From Corynebacterium argentoratense DSM 44202 (GTDB lineage Bacteria; Actinomycetota; Actinomycetes; Mycobacteriales; Mycobacteriaceae), in NCBI RefSeq assembly GCF_000590555.1, contig NC_022198.1, positions 946,583 to 1,010,582 on the forward strand: a DNA stretch of 64,000 bases, read 5' to 3'. A program made the position numbers and the translations under genes. The notes under the pieces were generated by a model, which saw only the letters and a program-made list of their open reading frames with translations, searched no databases and was not told where the DNA came from. Below, one piece after another: positions 1 through 9,888 of the stretch (position 1 is its first letter; every line of letters starts with the position of its first letter).

Positions 1-2216
1 CAGAAGCAGTCCGGGGCGGTGCCTAGGATGCTGAGCGGCACCCCGAGGTGTGCTGCGTTGCGTTCGATTCGTGCGCGTCGCTCGGCGTTGCTTTCAAAAC
101 ACCATGCGCGCTGCTTGAGGCCTCGGAGTGCACCGGGGTTACGGGATTGAGCGCGTTGCCATTCGATGGCGATCGAGCCTGAACCTCCACCGACGTCCCA
201 TAGCGTTTCCCCCGGTTGGGGTGCCAGCGCTCCCAGGGTGATGGCGCGGATATCCTGCTTGGTTAGCTGCCCATCGGACTCGAATGCTTCATCGGGGAGT
301 CCAGGTGTGAGTGTTGACGTCGCGGGGCGCGCTGTGGTCGTGTCGATGGCGAGGATGTGCAGGTTGTCTGCGACTGGCGGAGCGGTGGCGTCTCCGCGGG
401 TGATGGCGCGCTGGGGCGTGCCGAGGTTGCTCAGCGCAGTGATCGTGATGTTGGCGGGGTCGATGCTGTCGGATGAGAGGTGGTGGAGGTAGCTTGCAAC
501 TGTTGCCGGGGTGGAGCTATCACGGCCTAACACCAGTACACGCGGGGACTGTTCGATGGCTAGGCCGATGGAGTTAATGTCGGCGGACATGAGGCTGACC
601 ACAGGTGTGGAATCGAGAGCCCAGCCGAGTTCTGAGCAAGCAAGAGAGGCGCTGCTCGGTGCCGGATGTACATGTGCATCGACGCCGTGGCGCCTGAGTG
701 TGCTGGCGATCCCGTGGTAGTTTGGGTCGCCACTGGCTAGAACCACCACCTGTTGTCCACGGTATCGATCGATGAGCTCGGGCAATGCCGGAACCAGCGG
801 ACTGGGCCATGGCTGGGTGACCACGGCGTCGGACAGTTCGTCTGCGACGTGGCTGAGCATGTCCAGTTGGCGCTGCCCACCGAGGACAACAGTGGCCTGG
901 CCCAGCAGCGTGCGGATGTGCGCGGCGTCAAGATCCCGACCGTCATGGACGCCGACGATTGCCCAGCTGGCGGATGCTGCGGATGCTTCTGTGTGTGCGT
1001 TGGGTACGATGGTTGCCTTGGTGCTACTGTCCCCGCCGCTGTGCTTGTCGTTGCCGGGCACGAGGCTGCGCGGTTGGTTGTTGAAGGTGTCGCACCCATC
1101 GGCGGTCACGCACGCAATGTCTTCGATGCGTGCCCCCCACCGGTCGGTGTAAAACCCGGGTTCGATGGAGAAAGTCATGCCCTCGCGCAGCACCAGATCG
1201 TTTCCGGCGATGATGAAGGGCTCTTCGTGGGTGCTCAGCCCGATACCGTGCCCGGTGCGGTGGGTGAAGTACTCCCCCAGACCGGCTTCGGTGAGTACCT
1301 GTCGGGCCGCAGCGTCTACCTGCGCTGCCGTGACGCCGGGGCGCACTATGGCCCTAGCTGCTGCTTGTGCACGTTCAAGCACTGCGTAGGCCGCGAGAAA
1401 TTCAGGATCAACGCAGCTATCAACGCCGCTATCGCCAGCGACATAGTAGGTGCGGGTGCAATCGGAGTGGTAGCCGCCGGCAAAGGTGCCCCCGATGTCG
1501 ATGACTACCGGGTCGCCTGCTTGCAGCACGCGGTCGGAGAAGCTGTGGTGGGGGTTACCGCCGTTGGGTCCGCTTCCGACGATGATGAAGTCCACGCTGT
1601 CGTGCTCGGCCAAGATGAGCTTTTCTAGTTCTGCCGCGACCTCTGCTTCGGTGCGGCCGGCAATCAAAAGCGCGGGTACGTGGGCGTGCACTGCGTCGAT
1701 AGCTTGGCCGGCGGCACGCAGTGCGCCCAGCTCCGAGGCGTCTTTGACCATAAACATCTCGGCAAGAGTGTGTGTCGCAAGCACCCATTGTGGTGCGCTG
1801 TAGCCCGTGAGTTGCTGGATCCCGGTTGTCAGGGCGACGATGTGGTCGGCCGTCAGCGATGAACTCACCGCGATGTCGAGCGGGGTGTCGGTCTCTGCTG
1901 CCTGGGCATGAGCGCCGGCTACAAGGTGACCGATGGCGATAGCGTAGGGGTCTTCGCCGTCTTTCCATGAGCGCACATCTGCGACTTCAGACAGCGCTGG
2001 ATCGATCGTGGTTGCGCTGCCCAAATCCACCGTAGGGACGATCAGCAGTGGCTTGCGATGAGGGTGGTTTGAGTCGGGGATGACCAGAGCGGAGAATCGT
2101 TCGTGGGTGGATAGGCCGATGCCGAGGTATTCCAGCTCCGGGCCGCCTGCGATGATCAGCGGCTGCGTGCTGCGGGTGTGCTGGATTCGGTGGAGCCGAT
2201 CCGGATAAACATGCAT
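1..2216 (-). CDS. Xaa-Pro peptidase (M24) fused in frame to CobL; CobL end lies outside the window
   Basis: One reading frame runs without a stop from the ATG at 2216 to the window edge, more than 730 codons. Residues 1 to about 383 are an M24B Xaa-Pro dipeptidase with all five metal ligands: the two Asp in VVIDIGG and YHSDCTR, His in RTGHGIGLS, and Glu in FSIEPGF and ARIEDI. The usual C-terminal NNQPR follows. Where a peptidase would normally stop, a linker of about 35 residues rich in Ser, Thr and Ala leads into a CobL-type protein: a CbiE methyltransferase domain from about residue 418 (IVGVHDGRDL, LASGDPNYHG) and a CbiT domain from about 620 (PDEAFESDGQLTKQDIR, DVGGGSGSIAIEW). CobL methylates precorrin-6Y at C5 and C15 and decarboxylates it during cobalamin synthesis. 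The two proteins are normally separate. A GTG in the linker could start CobL alone, but no good ribosome site precedes it. A sequencing error cannot be excluded. Confidence 0.85.
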   Translation of the reverse strand, partial: MHVYPDRLHRIQHTRSTQPLIIAGGPELEYLGIGLSTHERFSALVIPDSNHPHRKPLLIVPTVDLGSATTIDPALSEVADVRSWKDGEDPYAIAIGHLVAGAHAQAAETDTPLDIAVSSSLTADHIVALTTGIQQLTGYSAPQWVLATHTLAEMFMVKDASELGALRAAGQAIDAVHAHVPALLIAGRTEAEVAAELEKLILAEHDSVDFIIVGSGPNGGNPHHSFSDRVLQAGDPVVIDIGGTFAGGYHSDCTRTYYVAGDSGVDSCVDPEFLAAYAVLERAQAAARAIVRPGVTAAQVDAAARQVLTEAGLGEYFTHRTGHGIGLSTHEEPFIIAGNDLVLREGMTFSIEPGFYTDRWGARIEDIACVTADGCDTFNNQPRSLVPGNDKHSGGDSSTKATIVPNAHTEASAASASWAIVGVHDGRDLDAAHIRTLLGQATVVLGGQRQLDMLSHVADELSDAVVTQPWPSPLVPALPELIDRYRGQQVVVLASGDPNYHGIASTLRRHGVDAHVHPAPSSASLACSELGWALDSTPVVSLMSADINSIGLAIEQSPRVLVLGRDSSTPATVASYLHHLSSDSIDPANITITALSNLGTPQRAITRGDATAPPVADNLHILAIDTTTARPATSTLTPGLPDEAFESDGQLTKQDIRAITLGALAPQPGETLWDVGGGSGSIAIEWQRAQSRNPGALRGLKQRAWCFESNAERRARIERNAAHLGVPLSILGTAPDCF

Positions 2217-2244
2217 GCTCTTAATGCTACTGTGATCGGCTTGC

Positions 2245-4974
2245 CTACAGTGCGACGACGCCGCGTCGGATGGCGTCTACTGCTTGTCGTGCGGGCTCGC
2301 GCAGGCTGTCGAAGGCCGCCATTTGTTCAAGCAGGTCAACAACGCGCAGTGCTTGACGCACGAAGTCGCCGGCGGTCATCTCCGCTCCACATTCTGCGGC
2401 AGCTTGGAGGCAATAATCCAAGGGGGCACCTGCGGTCCACTGGTGCATGGCCAGAGCGAATGATGGTTCGGGTTCGCGAGTGGGTTTCAAGCCGAGGCGC
2501 TGTTCGTCGTAGACGAGCTCCTCCCAGATACGGAACACATGGGAGATGGCGGTGTTGATCGCCGGAGTTGCAGCCTGTGCCCTTCCGCGGGTCTCGCGTC
2601 GTTTTTCAAATACGCAGACGCTGGCCAGTGCGGCCAATTCGGCAGGGTCGAGGGGATCGAAAATCCCGCGACGGATGCATTGGACGATCAGCAGATCGGA
2701 TTCGCTGTGAATCCGGGCGAGCATGTGGCCCTCTTCGGTGACGATCGGGCCGGCGTCCTCCCCGGCTGCTCCAGTTGGCGAATCTTCGTCATGTTCCGGG
2801 TAGCTGACGTAGCCCCAGTGCTCGAGCAGCTCAAGGATCGCATCGAACGTGCGGCCAAGTCCGTTGTGGGCTTCGGAGACCTGCTCTTCAAGCCAGGCGA
2901 CTTCCCTATCGGCCTTCGCGGCTTTTTGTGCTGCGCGTAGTGCTGGTTCCAGGCCGGGCATGTTGTGCACTGGGTGCGCGCGCAAGGCCTCTCTGAGGGC
3001 CGTTAGTTTGGCAGACTTTGGGGCCTTAAGCTTGTTGAGTTTGGGCCGTGGGTATTTAGTTCGCGCGAAGTGTTTGATGATGGAGCCTTTGCGGCGCCGC
3101 GGGTTGTTCAGCACTTCCGGTGCGACGCTCATGGCGCCGACGATCCGCGGGGCGATGGGGAAATGCTCCGCGACGACCGATCCGACCCATCCGTCTTCGG
3201 TGATGATCATGATCTCGGGGTCGCGCTGGGAACGTGGGCGGCGAACAACAACGCCAAGCATGCTGCCTTTTTTGACCGGCAGGGCGATGACGTCGCCGAT
3301 GTCCGCGTGGGAGAGGATCTTTGCGGCTTCTGCCTTGCGAGAGCGCGCAGAGTCTTTGGCCAGGGTGCGCTCCATAGTGGAGATCTCTTGGCGCAGTTGC
3401 GCGTAGGCCTCCAATTGCTCGACCGTGGGGGCCTGCGCATCGCCTTGGTAATGTGCATCATCCTCGGCTTGGCTGGATGCACGGCGAAGCAAACGTTCGA
3501 ACTCCGCTTGCGCGCGCGCCTTTTTCGCCTTAGCCTGCTCGATTCTGCGGGCCTTGTCGACCACGCTGCCGTCGATTTGGTACTGGGCGAAGGATTGCTC
3601 GATAAGCCCGCGGGCATGAACATATCCAATCGTGTTGATCAGGTTGACGCTCATGTTGTAGCCGGGGGTGAACGTCGATTCCAGCGGATAGGTGCGTGTG
3701 GATGCTAGACCTGCGACGGAGGTGGGATCTTGGCGGGGATGCCACATCACCACAGCATTGCCGATGGTGTCGATTCCACGACGACCCGCACGGCCGGTTA
3801 GCTGCGTGTACTGGGCTGGTGTGAGCTCCACGTGGGAATCACCGTTGAATTTGGTGAGTTTTTCGATGACGACGGTGCGCGCCGGCATGTTGATACCCAA
3901 CGCGAGGGTCTCGGTTGCGAAAACAACCTTGACTAGTCCGCGCACAAAGAGCTTTTCCACGATGTGTTTGAATGCCGGAAGCATGCCTGCGTGGTGGGCG
4001 GCGAAGCCCCGCATGAGTGCCTGCCGCAGTCGTGGAAAGTTGAGAACCTTGAGATCCGCGGTGTCAATATCCTCGATACCTTCGTCGATGATCGTCGCGA
4101 TCTGTGCTGCTTCTTCCTTGCTTGTCAGGGAGATTTTTGAACGCAGGCAATCGAAAAGAGCATCATCGCAGCCGGCGCGGGAGAAGATGAAGTCGATGGC
4201 CGGCAGCATGCCCATCTCCCCCAGCACACGGATCATCGCGGGGCGGTTAACCCGGGAGGAACCGTGGAGGCTGCGCAATTGTGGGTTGGGTTCCCCCTTG
4301 GAAAACATGGGGTAGATTTTCTGCCCGGCCATCATCCATTGATCCAGCGGCACGGGTCGGTTGTCAGTGACGACCACGCGGGTGTCGCCGCGGACAGTGC
4401 GCAGCCAGTCGCCGAACTCCTCTGAGTTGCTGACTGTGGCTGACAGCCCGATGATCTGCACGGTGTCGGGAAGGTTGAGGATGACTTCCTCCCAGACCGC
4501 ACCGCGCGAGGGGTCCGCGAGGTAGTGGATTTCGTCCATCACCACGAAGCCAAGGCGCTCGAGGGTGGGTGAGCCCGCATAGAGCATGTTGCGCAGGACT
4601 TCGGTGGTCATGACGACAATGTCGGCGTCGGGGTTGATGGAGACGTCCCCGGTGAGCAACCCAACCTCGCCGTAGGCTTGGAGGTCGTGAAATTTTTGGT
4701 TGCTCAGAGCCTTGATGGGCGTGGTGTAGATGCAGCGTACGCCTTGTTCTTTGGCAAGTGCGACGGCGAATTCTCCGACGATGGTTTTGCCGGCGCCGGT
4801 GGGGGCACAGACGAGCACGCCGCGGCCCTCTTCAAGCGCCTGACAGCCTTCAATTTGGAACGGGTCGAGTTCAAAACTGAGGGACTGTTGGAAGCGTTGA
4901 AAAGCCGTGGATTGGCTAGACCCCACGGATCGGTTGTCGTGATCGTTGGGGTCTGTGTGGGCGGTGATGCTCAT
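2245..4974 (-). CDS. helY: Ski2/Mtr4-like DEAD/DEAH-box RNA helicase HelY
   Basis: This 909-residue protein belongs to the Ski2-like superfamily 2 helicases that unwind RNA with ATP. Walker A (APTGAGKT) lies about 65 residues in, followed by TTPIKALSNQKF, the DEIH box (VVMDEIHYLAD), SAT (GLSATVSN) and motif VI (QLTGRAGRRGID). The long C-terminal half matches the DSHCT-type region of the family. The start at 4974 is chosen because upstream codons would run into tatC, whose stop ends only 5 bp away. Order and strand match mycobacteria (helY-tatC-tatA-paf genes), and the gene probably shares a transcript with tatAC. The cellular RNA substrate is not known from sequence. A 9-of-10 match to the TGACGYCGCG word lies in its last codons at 2256. 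Confidence 0.93.
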   Translation of the reverse strand: MSITAHTDPNDHDNRSVGSSQSTAFQRFQQSLSFELDPFQIEGCQALEEGRGVLVCAPTGAGKTIVGEFAVALAKEQGVRCIYTTPIKALSNQKFHDLQAYGEVGLLTGDVSINPDADIVVMTTEVLRNMLYAGSPTLERLGFVVMDEIHYLADPSRGAVWEEVILNLPDTVQIIGLSATVSNSEEFGDWLRTVRGDTRVVVTDNRPVPLDQWMMAGQKIYPMFSKGEPNPQLRSLHGSSRVNRPAMIRVLGEMGMLPAIDFIFSRAGCDDALFDCLRSKISLTSKEEAAQIATIIDEGIEDIDTADLKVLNFPRLRQALMRGFAAHHAGMLPAFKHIVEKLFVRGLVKVVFATETLALGINMPARTVVIEKLTKFNGDSHVELTPAQYTQLTGRAGRRGIDTIGNAVVMWHPRQDPTSVAGLASTRTYPLESTFTPGYNMSVNLINTIGYVHARGLIEQSFAQYQIDGSVVDKARRIEQAKAKKARAQAEFERLLRRASSQAEDDAHYQGDAQAPTVEQLEAYAQLRQEISTMERTLAKDSARSRKAEAAKILSHADIGDVIALPVKKGSMLGVVVRRPRSQRDPEIMIITEDGWVGSVVAEHFPIAPRIVGAMSVAPEVLNNPRRRKGSIIKHFARTKYPRPKLNKLKAPKSAKLTALREALRAHPVHNMPGLEPALRAAQKAAKADREVAWLEEQVSEAHNGLGRTFDAILELLEHWGYVSYPEHDEDSPTGAAGEDAGPIVTEEGHMLARIHSESDLLIVQCIRRGIFDPLDPAELAALASVCVFEKRRETRGRAQAATPAINTAISHVFRIWEELVYDEQRLGLKPTREPEPSFALAMHQWTAGAPLDYCLQAAAECGAEMTAGDFVRQALRVVDLLEQMAAFDSLREPARQAVDAIRRGVVAL

Positions 4975-4979
4975 AGACC

Positions 4980-5846
4980 TTAGGTTGCGTCGAAGTTGAT
5001 GTCGGAGGGTGCTTCGATTGTTGACGCCGCGTCGTCGTCGGTGTCCATCCATTCTGGGCGGTTGTCAGCGCGTCTGCGGTCGTTGAATCGGCAGAATTGC
5101 AGTGATACTTCCATCAGTATTGACAGTGCGACGCCGAGGCCGAACAAGCCGAACGGGTCCTGGCCTGGGGTAATGAATGCTGCGAGTACGAAGATCGCGA
5201 GGATCATCACGCGGCGCTTGCCTTTGAGCATGCTGTAGCGCAGCACCCCAACCAAGTTGAGCATGACAACTACGAGAGGCAACTCGAAGCTGAACCCAAA
5301 CAGGATGAGCATTTGGAGCAGGAAGTTGAAGTATTCCCGACCGGTGAGTGCCGCGACTTGGGTTTCCTCGCCGATTCCGGTGAGGAAGTTCAGGCCTAGG
5401 GGGATGCAGACGTAGGCGAGGATGGTGCCTGCGACGAACAGCACCACGCCGAGGCTGATGAACAGCAGCGTGAAGCGGCGTTCTTTTTTCTCAAGCCCTG
5501 GTGTGACGAAGCCCCAGAATTGGCCGAGCCACACGGGGCAGGACAGTACGGTGCCGGCTAGTGCGCCCACTTTGAGGCGCAGGAGGAACATTTCGAAGGG
5601 GGACGTTGCCAGCAGGCGGCATTCGTCTTCGGGGCCAAAACTGAGGCGTTTTGCGGGGTCGATATCGCAGTAGGGCGTGCGAAGGAGTTCACCGAGGGAC
5701 GGGATGGGGCCGACGTTGGTGCCGTACCAGATGTATCCGAGGACGGTTCCTGCGGCGAGCGCGATGAGCGACACTATGAGGCGCGCACGAAACTCCTGGA
5801 TGTGCTCCAGGAGTGGCATGTTGCCTTCGGGGTTTTTCTTAGCCAC
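4980..5846 (-). CDS. tatC: Twin-arginine translocase subunit TatC
   Basis: TatC is the six-helix membrane receptor that recognises twin-arginine signal peptides and, with TatA, exports folded proteins. The N-terminus MPLLEHIQEFRARLI is the family signature (LxEHLxELRxR), and hydrophobic segments follow along the 288 residues. Two Cys residues sit in the first extracellular loop, as in other actinobacterial TatC. The cytoplasmic C-terminus is acidic and ends in a low-complexity tail. The gene lies 18 bp downstream of tatA and 5 bp upstream of helY, so an operon is likely. One TGACGYCGCG copy (5022) falls in the codons of the acidic tail. Confidence 0.96.
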   Translation of the reverse strand: MAKKNPEGNMPLLEHIQEFRARLIVSLIALAAGTVLGYIWYGTNVGPIPSLGELLRTPYCDIDPAKRLSFGPEDECRLLATSPFEMFLLRLKVGALAGTVLSCPVWLGQFWGFVTPGLEKKERRFTLLFISLGVVLFVAGTILAYVCIPLGLNFLTGIGEETQVAALTGREYFNFLLQMLILFGFSFELPLVVVMLNLVGVLRYSMLKGKRRVMILAIFVLAAFITPGQDPFGLFGLGVALSILMEVSLQFCRFNDRRRADNRPEWMDTDDDAASTIEAPSDINFDAT

Positions 5847-5864
5847 GGGGCAAAACGTCTGGGT

Positions 5865-6179
5865 TTATGCCTGACCCTGCGGGGGCTGGGGGTTGACCGG
5901 GTTAGTGGTGGGTTGAACGGGCTGCTCCACGGGTTGTGCCTGTTGAACGGGTTGGCCTTGCTGCATTGGCTGGGGCTGTTGCACGGGCTGCTGCAGCTGG
6001 GCGGGGTGGGAGGCGGGAAGTTGGTTGGGGTTGTTGTCCTCGCTCATTTCCTTTATTTCGGATTTGAAGATGCGCATGGAACGTCCAACGGAGCGTGCAG
6101 CTTCGGGAAGTTTCGTGGATCCGAACAGAAGGATCACTAGGAAAAGAATGCCAATTACTTCGGGCCAGCCGATGCTCAT
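5865..6179 (-). CDS. tatA: Twin-arginine translocase pore subunit TatA
   Basis: This 104-residue protein has the TatA layout: one N-terminal transmembrane helix ([16 protein letters not shown]), the hinge [16 protein letters not shown], and an amphipathic helix ([11 protein letters not shown]). TatA oligomers form the Tat export path. After residue 55 the protein becomes a tail of about 50 residues made almost only of Gln, Pro and Val in QPVQQ-like repeats, longer and more repetitive than a typical TatA tail. The gene precedes tatC on the same strand. pafBC ends 29 bp upstream, so the Tat genes may be read from the paf transcript as well as from their own promoter. Confidence 0.95.
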   Translation of the reverse strand: MSIGWPEVIGILFLVILLFGSTKLPEAARSVGRSMRIFKSEIKEMSEDNNPNQLPASHPAQLQQPVQQPQPMQQGQPVQQAQPVEQPVQPTTNPVNPQPPQGQA

Positions 6180-6208
6180 GTGTACTCCAAGGGGTTTATC
6201 TGGGGTTG

Positions 6209-8290
6209 CTACGTGAGGTTCACGTTGCCTTCGAAGCCTCTAGTGTACGCCTTTAGTGCGGTGTGGGCATGTTCTAGGACTTGGCGTCGTGCGGTGTCGG
6301 GTGCGTAGACGCGGGCCTGTCCCCCGCTGCGCAGAATAAAGCGGGTGAGCCATTGTTGTTCTGTGTAGTTTATGCGCGCGCAGTGCAGCGTGCTGCCGTC
6401 TGGGGCGCTGGTGGTTTGCCCGGTGAGGTTCATGGGCACAAAGTCTGCGATCCATGTGTAGGAGTCCTCGATGAGGCAGTGCGCGATGGTGGGCCATAGC
6501 TGCTCGCTGTGCTCGAATCCGAAGGGCCGTGCGGGGTCGAAGGCGGTTGTAGCACCAATGACGCCGCGGTCGATTGGGTTGGCACCCACCTGCGCGTGTG
6601 ACATGCGGGAGATGCGGAACGTCCGGGTGTCCGCGACGTCATAATCCCATGCGCGAACGTAGGCTGCCCCGTCGACTGCGAACAGGTGTAGTGGGGCGAG
6701 TCGGCGGGCAGTGGTGGTGTCTTTGGATGCTGAATAGTAGTCGCATTCGAGGTCATAGCCGGTGTCGAGGGCGTCGCGGACGATGTTGAGTGTGGCGAGG
6801 TCTCGGGCGTCGTCGGCGTCGTTCGTGGATGACCCCCGGCGGTCGAGGATGGTCGCCAAGGGTTGTTCCCAGTCGGCGACGGCGCGGATTTTTGTGGCTG
6901 CGCTGCGTATTGCGGCTGTGTCTCCGCTGAGTTCGGACAGTTGGTCGAGCGCTAGTAGCAGTGCTGCTGCTTCTGTTCGGGTGAGTCTCAGGGGCCGGTT
7001 CATTCCTTGGTCGTCTGTGATGGTCACGCGGCGGAATGTTGGTTGTTCCATGTCGATGAGTTCGACGGGGCCCGGGCCGCAGCACCAGAGCCGTTCGAGG
7101 CCTGTGACGACTTGTTGTGGTGTCATGCCGAGGTCGCGGGCCGCTTCGAAAGCGGTGGCTTGGGGGTGCGCATCGAAGTAAGGCAGCAGGCTGAGCATGC
7201 GGACGATGTCGGAGAGCCTCTCCCCCACTTTTGATTGTTGCGGTGCGCGCGCTTCTAGTGATGACGCCGCGTTTGTACAGGGGGCGTCGAGGGGTTCGGC
7301 GTGGGCGTCGGCGACGGCTTGGAGCATGGTGCGCATGTGCTCGCGCAATTCGGGTGGGTCGATGATTTCGACGCTGGTGCAGTACGCGAGGGCTTGTTCG
7401 CACAGCCATACGCGGTCCGCGCCGCGTACCGTCCAGGTGGAAAAACCTTCGGGGCTGTGATCGTCGGCTTTGTTGCTGCGCTGTGCCCAGCGGGTGAGAT
7501 CGGCGGCTGTACCGTCGCGCACCACGAGTGTTGCATCGACGATGCTCATGTGTGTTCTCAAGGTCGAATCGACGATCCACGCGAGTTTTGCGGAGGGATC
7601 GATGGCGACTCCCGGTGGGGTGAAACCTTCGGCGGCATCGAGCGTATGGGTGATGGGGCCCTCGATTGTTACGTCGGTGACCCGGGTGGCGCGGAAACTA
7701 CGGGGTGCGTCGCGGTCGAGGTCGAAGCCCACCATGTAGAGCCTTTGTCTGTGGCTCACCAGGCCCCAAGGATCGAGCCGGCGGCGGCTGCCACGGTGGT
7801 CGAAGCTAATTGAGTTAGCGCTGCGTGTTGCCTGGAGGAAACGGTCGAGTGTTGTGGGGCTGAGTTTTCCGGCATCGCCCATCGCCCCGACCCCGGGCTG
7901 TGCGTCGGCACGGGCGGCGCCGGCGGAGGCAAGTTTGGTCCAGCCGGAACGCGCGAAGGCTGACAGTTCTCCCGCCACTCCCATCCCGCCGGCCAGGGCT
8001 AGAACGCGGGCTTCTTCGGGGCTGAGCTCTAGCGGTGGTAGCTCGTAGGAATCCTTGTGCACGCTGTAGAGGGTTCCTTGAGCACTGCTGCGACTATCGA
8101 TGGGAACACCGATTTTAAGCAGCACGTTTCGGTCCCGCTTGAACATTTTCTGGAAGGCCTCGTCGCTTTTGCCCTGGTAGCCGGCCACGTTGCGGCGCAC
8201 CCAGTCGGCGCTGACATACTGGCCGTTTGCGCCTAGCAGAGCAAAAGTCAGATTAGTGAGGCGTTCGGCGAAACGATCTTGTTCAGCCAT
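6209..8290 (-). CDS. pafBC: Fused PafB-PafC WYL-domain transcription regulator
   Basis: The 693-residue protein contains two tandem PafB/PafC-type halves, each with a winged helix-turn-helix and a WYL domain. The first WYL core reads [21 protein letters not shown] and the second [20 protein letters not shown]. In mycobacteria PafB and PafC are separate proteins that act together as the RecA-independent DNA-damage activator; in some actinobacteria they are fused, as here. WYL domains are thought to sense a nucleic-acid ligand. The start is placed at the ATG at 8290 (MAEQDRF), whose first bases overlap the pafA stop; an upstream in-frame ATG at 8317 adds nine residues unlike the family. The gene follows pup and pafA, suggesting a pup-pafA-pafBC transcript. 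Three TGACGYCGCG copies lie inside (6559, 6632, 7262). Confidence 0.92.
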   Translation of the reverse strand: MAEQDRFAERLTNLTFALLGANGQYVSADWVRRNVAGYQGKSDEAFQKMFKRDRNVLLKIGVPIDSRSSAQGTLYSVHKDSYELPPLELSPEEARVLALAGGMGVAGELSAFARSGWTKLASAGAARADAQPGVGAMGDAGKLSPTTLDRFLQATRSANSISFDHRGSRRRLDPWGLVSHRQRLYMVGFDLDRDAPRSFRATRVTDVTIEGPITHTLDAAEGFTPPGVAIDPSAKLAWIVDSTLRTHMSIVDATLVVRDGTAADLTRWAQRSNKADDHSPEGFSTWTVRGADRVWLCEQALAYCTSVEIIDPPELREHMRTMLQAVADAHAEPLDAPCTNAASSLEARAPQQSKVGERLSDIVRMLSLLPYFDAHPQATAFEAARDLGMTPQQVVTGLERLWCCGPGPVELIDMEQPTFRRVTITDDQGMNRPLRLTRTEAAALLLALDQLSELSGDTAAIRSAATKIRAVADWEQPLATILDRRGSSTNDADDARDLATLNIVRDALDTGYDLECDYYSASKDTTTARRLAPLHLFAVDGAAYVRAWDYDVADTRTFRISRMSHAQVGANPIDRGVIGATTAFDPARPFGFEHSEQLWPTIAHCLIEDSYTWIADFVPMNLTGQTTSAPDGSTLHCARINYTEQQWLTRFILRSGGQARVYAPDTARRQVLEHAHTALKAYTRGFEGNVNLT

Positions 8291-9692
8291 GTGACTCCGG
8301 CGCACGCATGTAGTCAATCAGAGCGTCGACATCGGCGTTGTCGTTGGCGAAGGGATCGCCCAGTTCAATACCTTTGGGCTCAGGCCGTGTGACCTTGAGG
8401 CGCATCCATTCAACGCCCACCGCGGCGTCATACTCTACGGCAGCGTGCAGGAAACGGCTACGTAAATGGGCGCGCGTGGTTATGGGGCCGTAGGTTTTCG
8501 CCCTGTCGACCTCATGCGGGTCGGTGAGTCGACGGATTCTCCCCTTAGATTCGAGCACCCTGGCCAGGCCCCTGCCAGGGCGGATGTCGTGGTAGCGCAG
8601 GTCGATCTGCTTGAGCTGGGGATGGGTGAAGTCCTCTGGATGTAGACCCAGCTTGTTCTGGTATGCACGGATCACGCTGAGTTTGATTACCCAATCAATC
8701 TCGGTGTCGATGGTGCTGTAGTCGCCACTGTCGATCGCATCGAGGGTGCGCCCCCACAGATCCAAGCAGTAGGCGTAAAGGGGCTCAGGCGAGTGCGTCT
8801 GATGCTCACGTGATGCAACCTGCACGCCTTGTGCGTTGTCGTTGAAGAAGGCGCGCGCGGCGTCATAGTAATAACGCTGAACCTCGAGTCCGAGACGCGG
8901 GTTGCGTGCGATATCTTTGATTGCGCCGTTATCTAGCTCAAAGTTGCGGGGTGACCAGCCGGATTCGAGCATCTCCAGCACCATCAGAGTGGAGCAGATC
9001 TTCAGGGCGGTCGTGGGCTCAGCCATCGTGGAATCGCCGACGATCACGTGCAAACGCCGGTAGAGATGCGAGTCAGCGTGGGGTTCGTCGCGGGTGTTGA
9101 TCATTGGCCGCGAACGGGTGGTTGCCGAGGAAACCCCATCCCACACGTGGTCTGCGCGCTGGGACAACAGGTATTCATAGGTGTGCTCGCCGCGCGCGCC
9201 CGGCAGAGGGGTGCTAATCATGCCGGCGCCGGCAATCAGCTGGCGGGTTACCAGGAACGGCAGCAGCGTTGTGCCCAGGGTTTTGAGTACGTGCATGCGG
9301 CTGACGAGGTAGTTTTCATGGCAGCCATAAGAGTTGCCAACAGAGTCAACGTTGTTTCGAAACAGCAGCACCTGGCCGTCTAGGCCGCCGGCGTGCAGCC
9401 GCTGTTCCGCCTCCAATGAGAGGTCGTTGAAGAGCTCGTCGCCGGCGCGATCATAGACCAGCAACTGGGCGACGCTGTCGCACTCAGGGGTGGCGTACTC
9501 GGGGTGGCTGCCGACGTCGAGGTAGAGGCGCGCCCCGTTGAGCGCGAAAATATTGGAGCTCGCATGCTGCTCCACAACCGGTCGGAAGAGTGTGCGTGCT
9601 ACCTCGTCTGGCCCCATACGGGCGCTTGTGGGGTCGGCAGGGGTGTGGAGAATTCCGTATTCGGTCTCCACACCCATGATGCGCCGGTGCAT
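8283..9692 (-). CDS. pafA: Pup--protein ligase PafA
   Basis: PafA joins the C-terminal Glu of Pup to lysines of target proteins with ATP; it is related to gamma-glutamyl-cysteine ligases. The N-terminus RRIMGVETEYGI supplies the first Mg-ATP Glu, and the motif YLDVGSHPEYATPE holds the catalytic-base Asp expected in the family. The length, 469 residues, is typical. The gene begins 2 bp after pup and overlaps the pafBC start by a few bases, a tight operon. The C-terminal small domain (about the last 70 residues) is conserved. Two TGACGYCGCG copies lie at 8421 and 8856, both encoding YDAA. Confidence 0.97.
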   Translation of the reverse strand: MHRRIMGVETEYGILHTPADPTSARMGPDEVARTLFRPVVEQHASSNIFALNGARLYLDVGSHPEYATPECDSVAQLLVYDRAGDELFNDLSLEAEQRLHAGGLDGQVLLFRNNVDSVGNSYGCHENYLVSRMHVLKTLGTTLLPFLVTRQLIAGAGMISTPLPGARGEHTYEYLLSQRADHVWDGVSSATTRSRPMINTRDEPHADSHLYRRLHVIVGDSTMAEPTTALKICSTLMVLEMLESGWSPRNFELDNGAIKDIARNPRLGLEVQRYYYDAARAFFNDNAQGVQVASREHQTHSPEPLYAYCLDLWGRTLDAIDSGDYSTIDTEIDWVIKLSVIRAYQNKLGLHPEDFTHPQLKQIDLRYHDIRPGRGLARVLESKGRIRRLTDPHEVDRAKTYGPITTRAHLRSRFLHAAVEYDAAVGVEWMRLKVTRPEPKGIELGDPFANDNADVDALIDYMRAPESHG

Positions 9693-9694
9693 GG

Positions 9695-9880
9695 CTACTG
9701 GCCGCCTTTTTGCACGAAGGAACGGACAAACTCCTCAGCGTTGGTCTCGAGGAGATCGTCGATGTCGTCCAAGATGTCGTCCACACCTTGGGTGGAAAAA
9801 TTAGCCTGGACCTGACCTGCAGTGGCCTCGGCGTCGTCACCGTTGGGCAGGCCGCCGCCGTGGATCTGTTTGGTGCTCAT
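9695..9880 (-). CDS. pup: Prokaryotic ubiquitin-like protein Pup
   Basis: A 61-residue disordered modifier protein. The start is the ATG at 9880 ([10 protein letters not shown]); upstream in-frame codons do not fit the family. The central acidic helix region ([21 protein letters not shown]) binds the ARC coiled coil, and the C-terminus is KGGQ. It therefore ends in Gln and must be deamidated by Dop before PafA can use it. A -10 box (TAGGAT on the minus strand, 9894-9889) lies 8 nt from the ATG, so the mRNA is probably leaderless. pafA follows at once. Dop and ARC are encoded on the same strand about 2.3 kb upstream, separated by a divergent surface-protein gene. Confidence 0.97.
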   Translation of the reverse strand: MSTKQIHGGGLPNGDDAEATAGQVQANFSTQGVDDILDDIDDLLETNAEEFVRSFVQKGGQ

Positions 9881-9888
9881 AGTGTCGT

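Noticed and set aside
753..1628. Plus-strand open frame of 291 codons
   Set aside because: It is exactly antisense to the peptidase-CobL gene, whose minus frame shows conserved active-site motifs.
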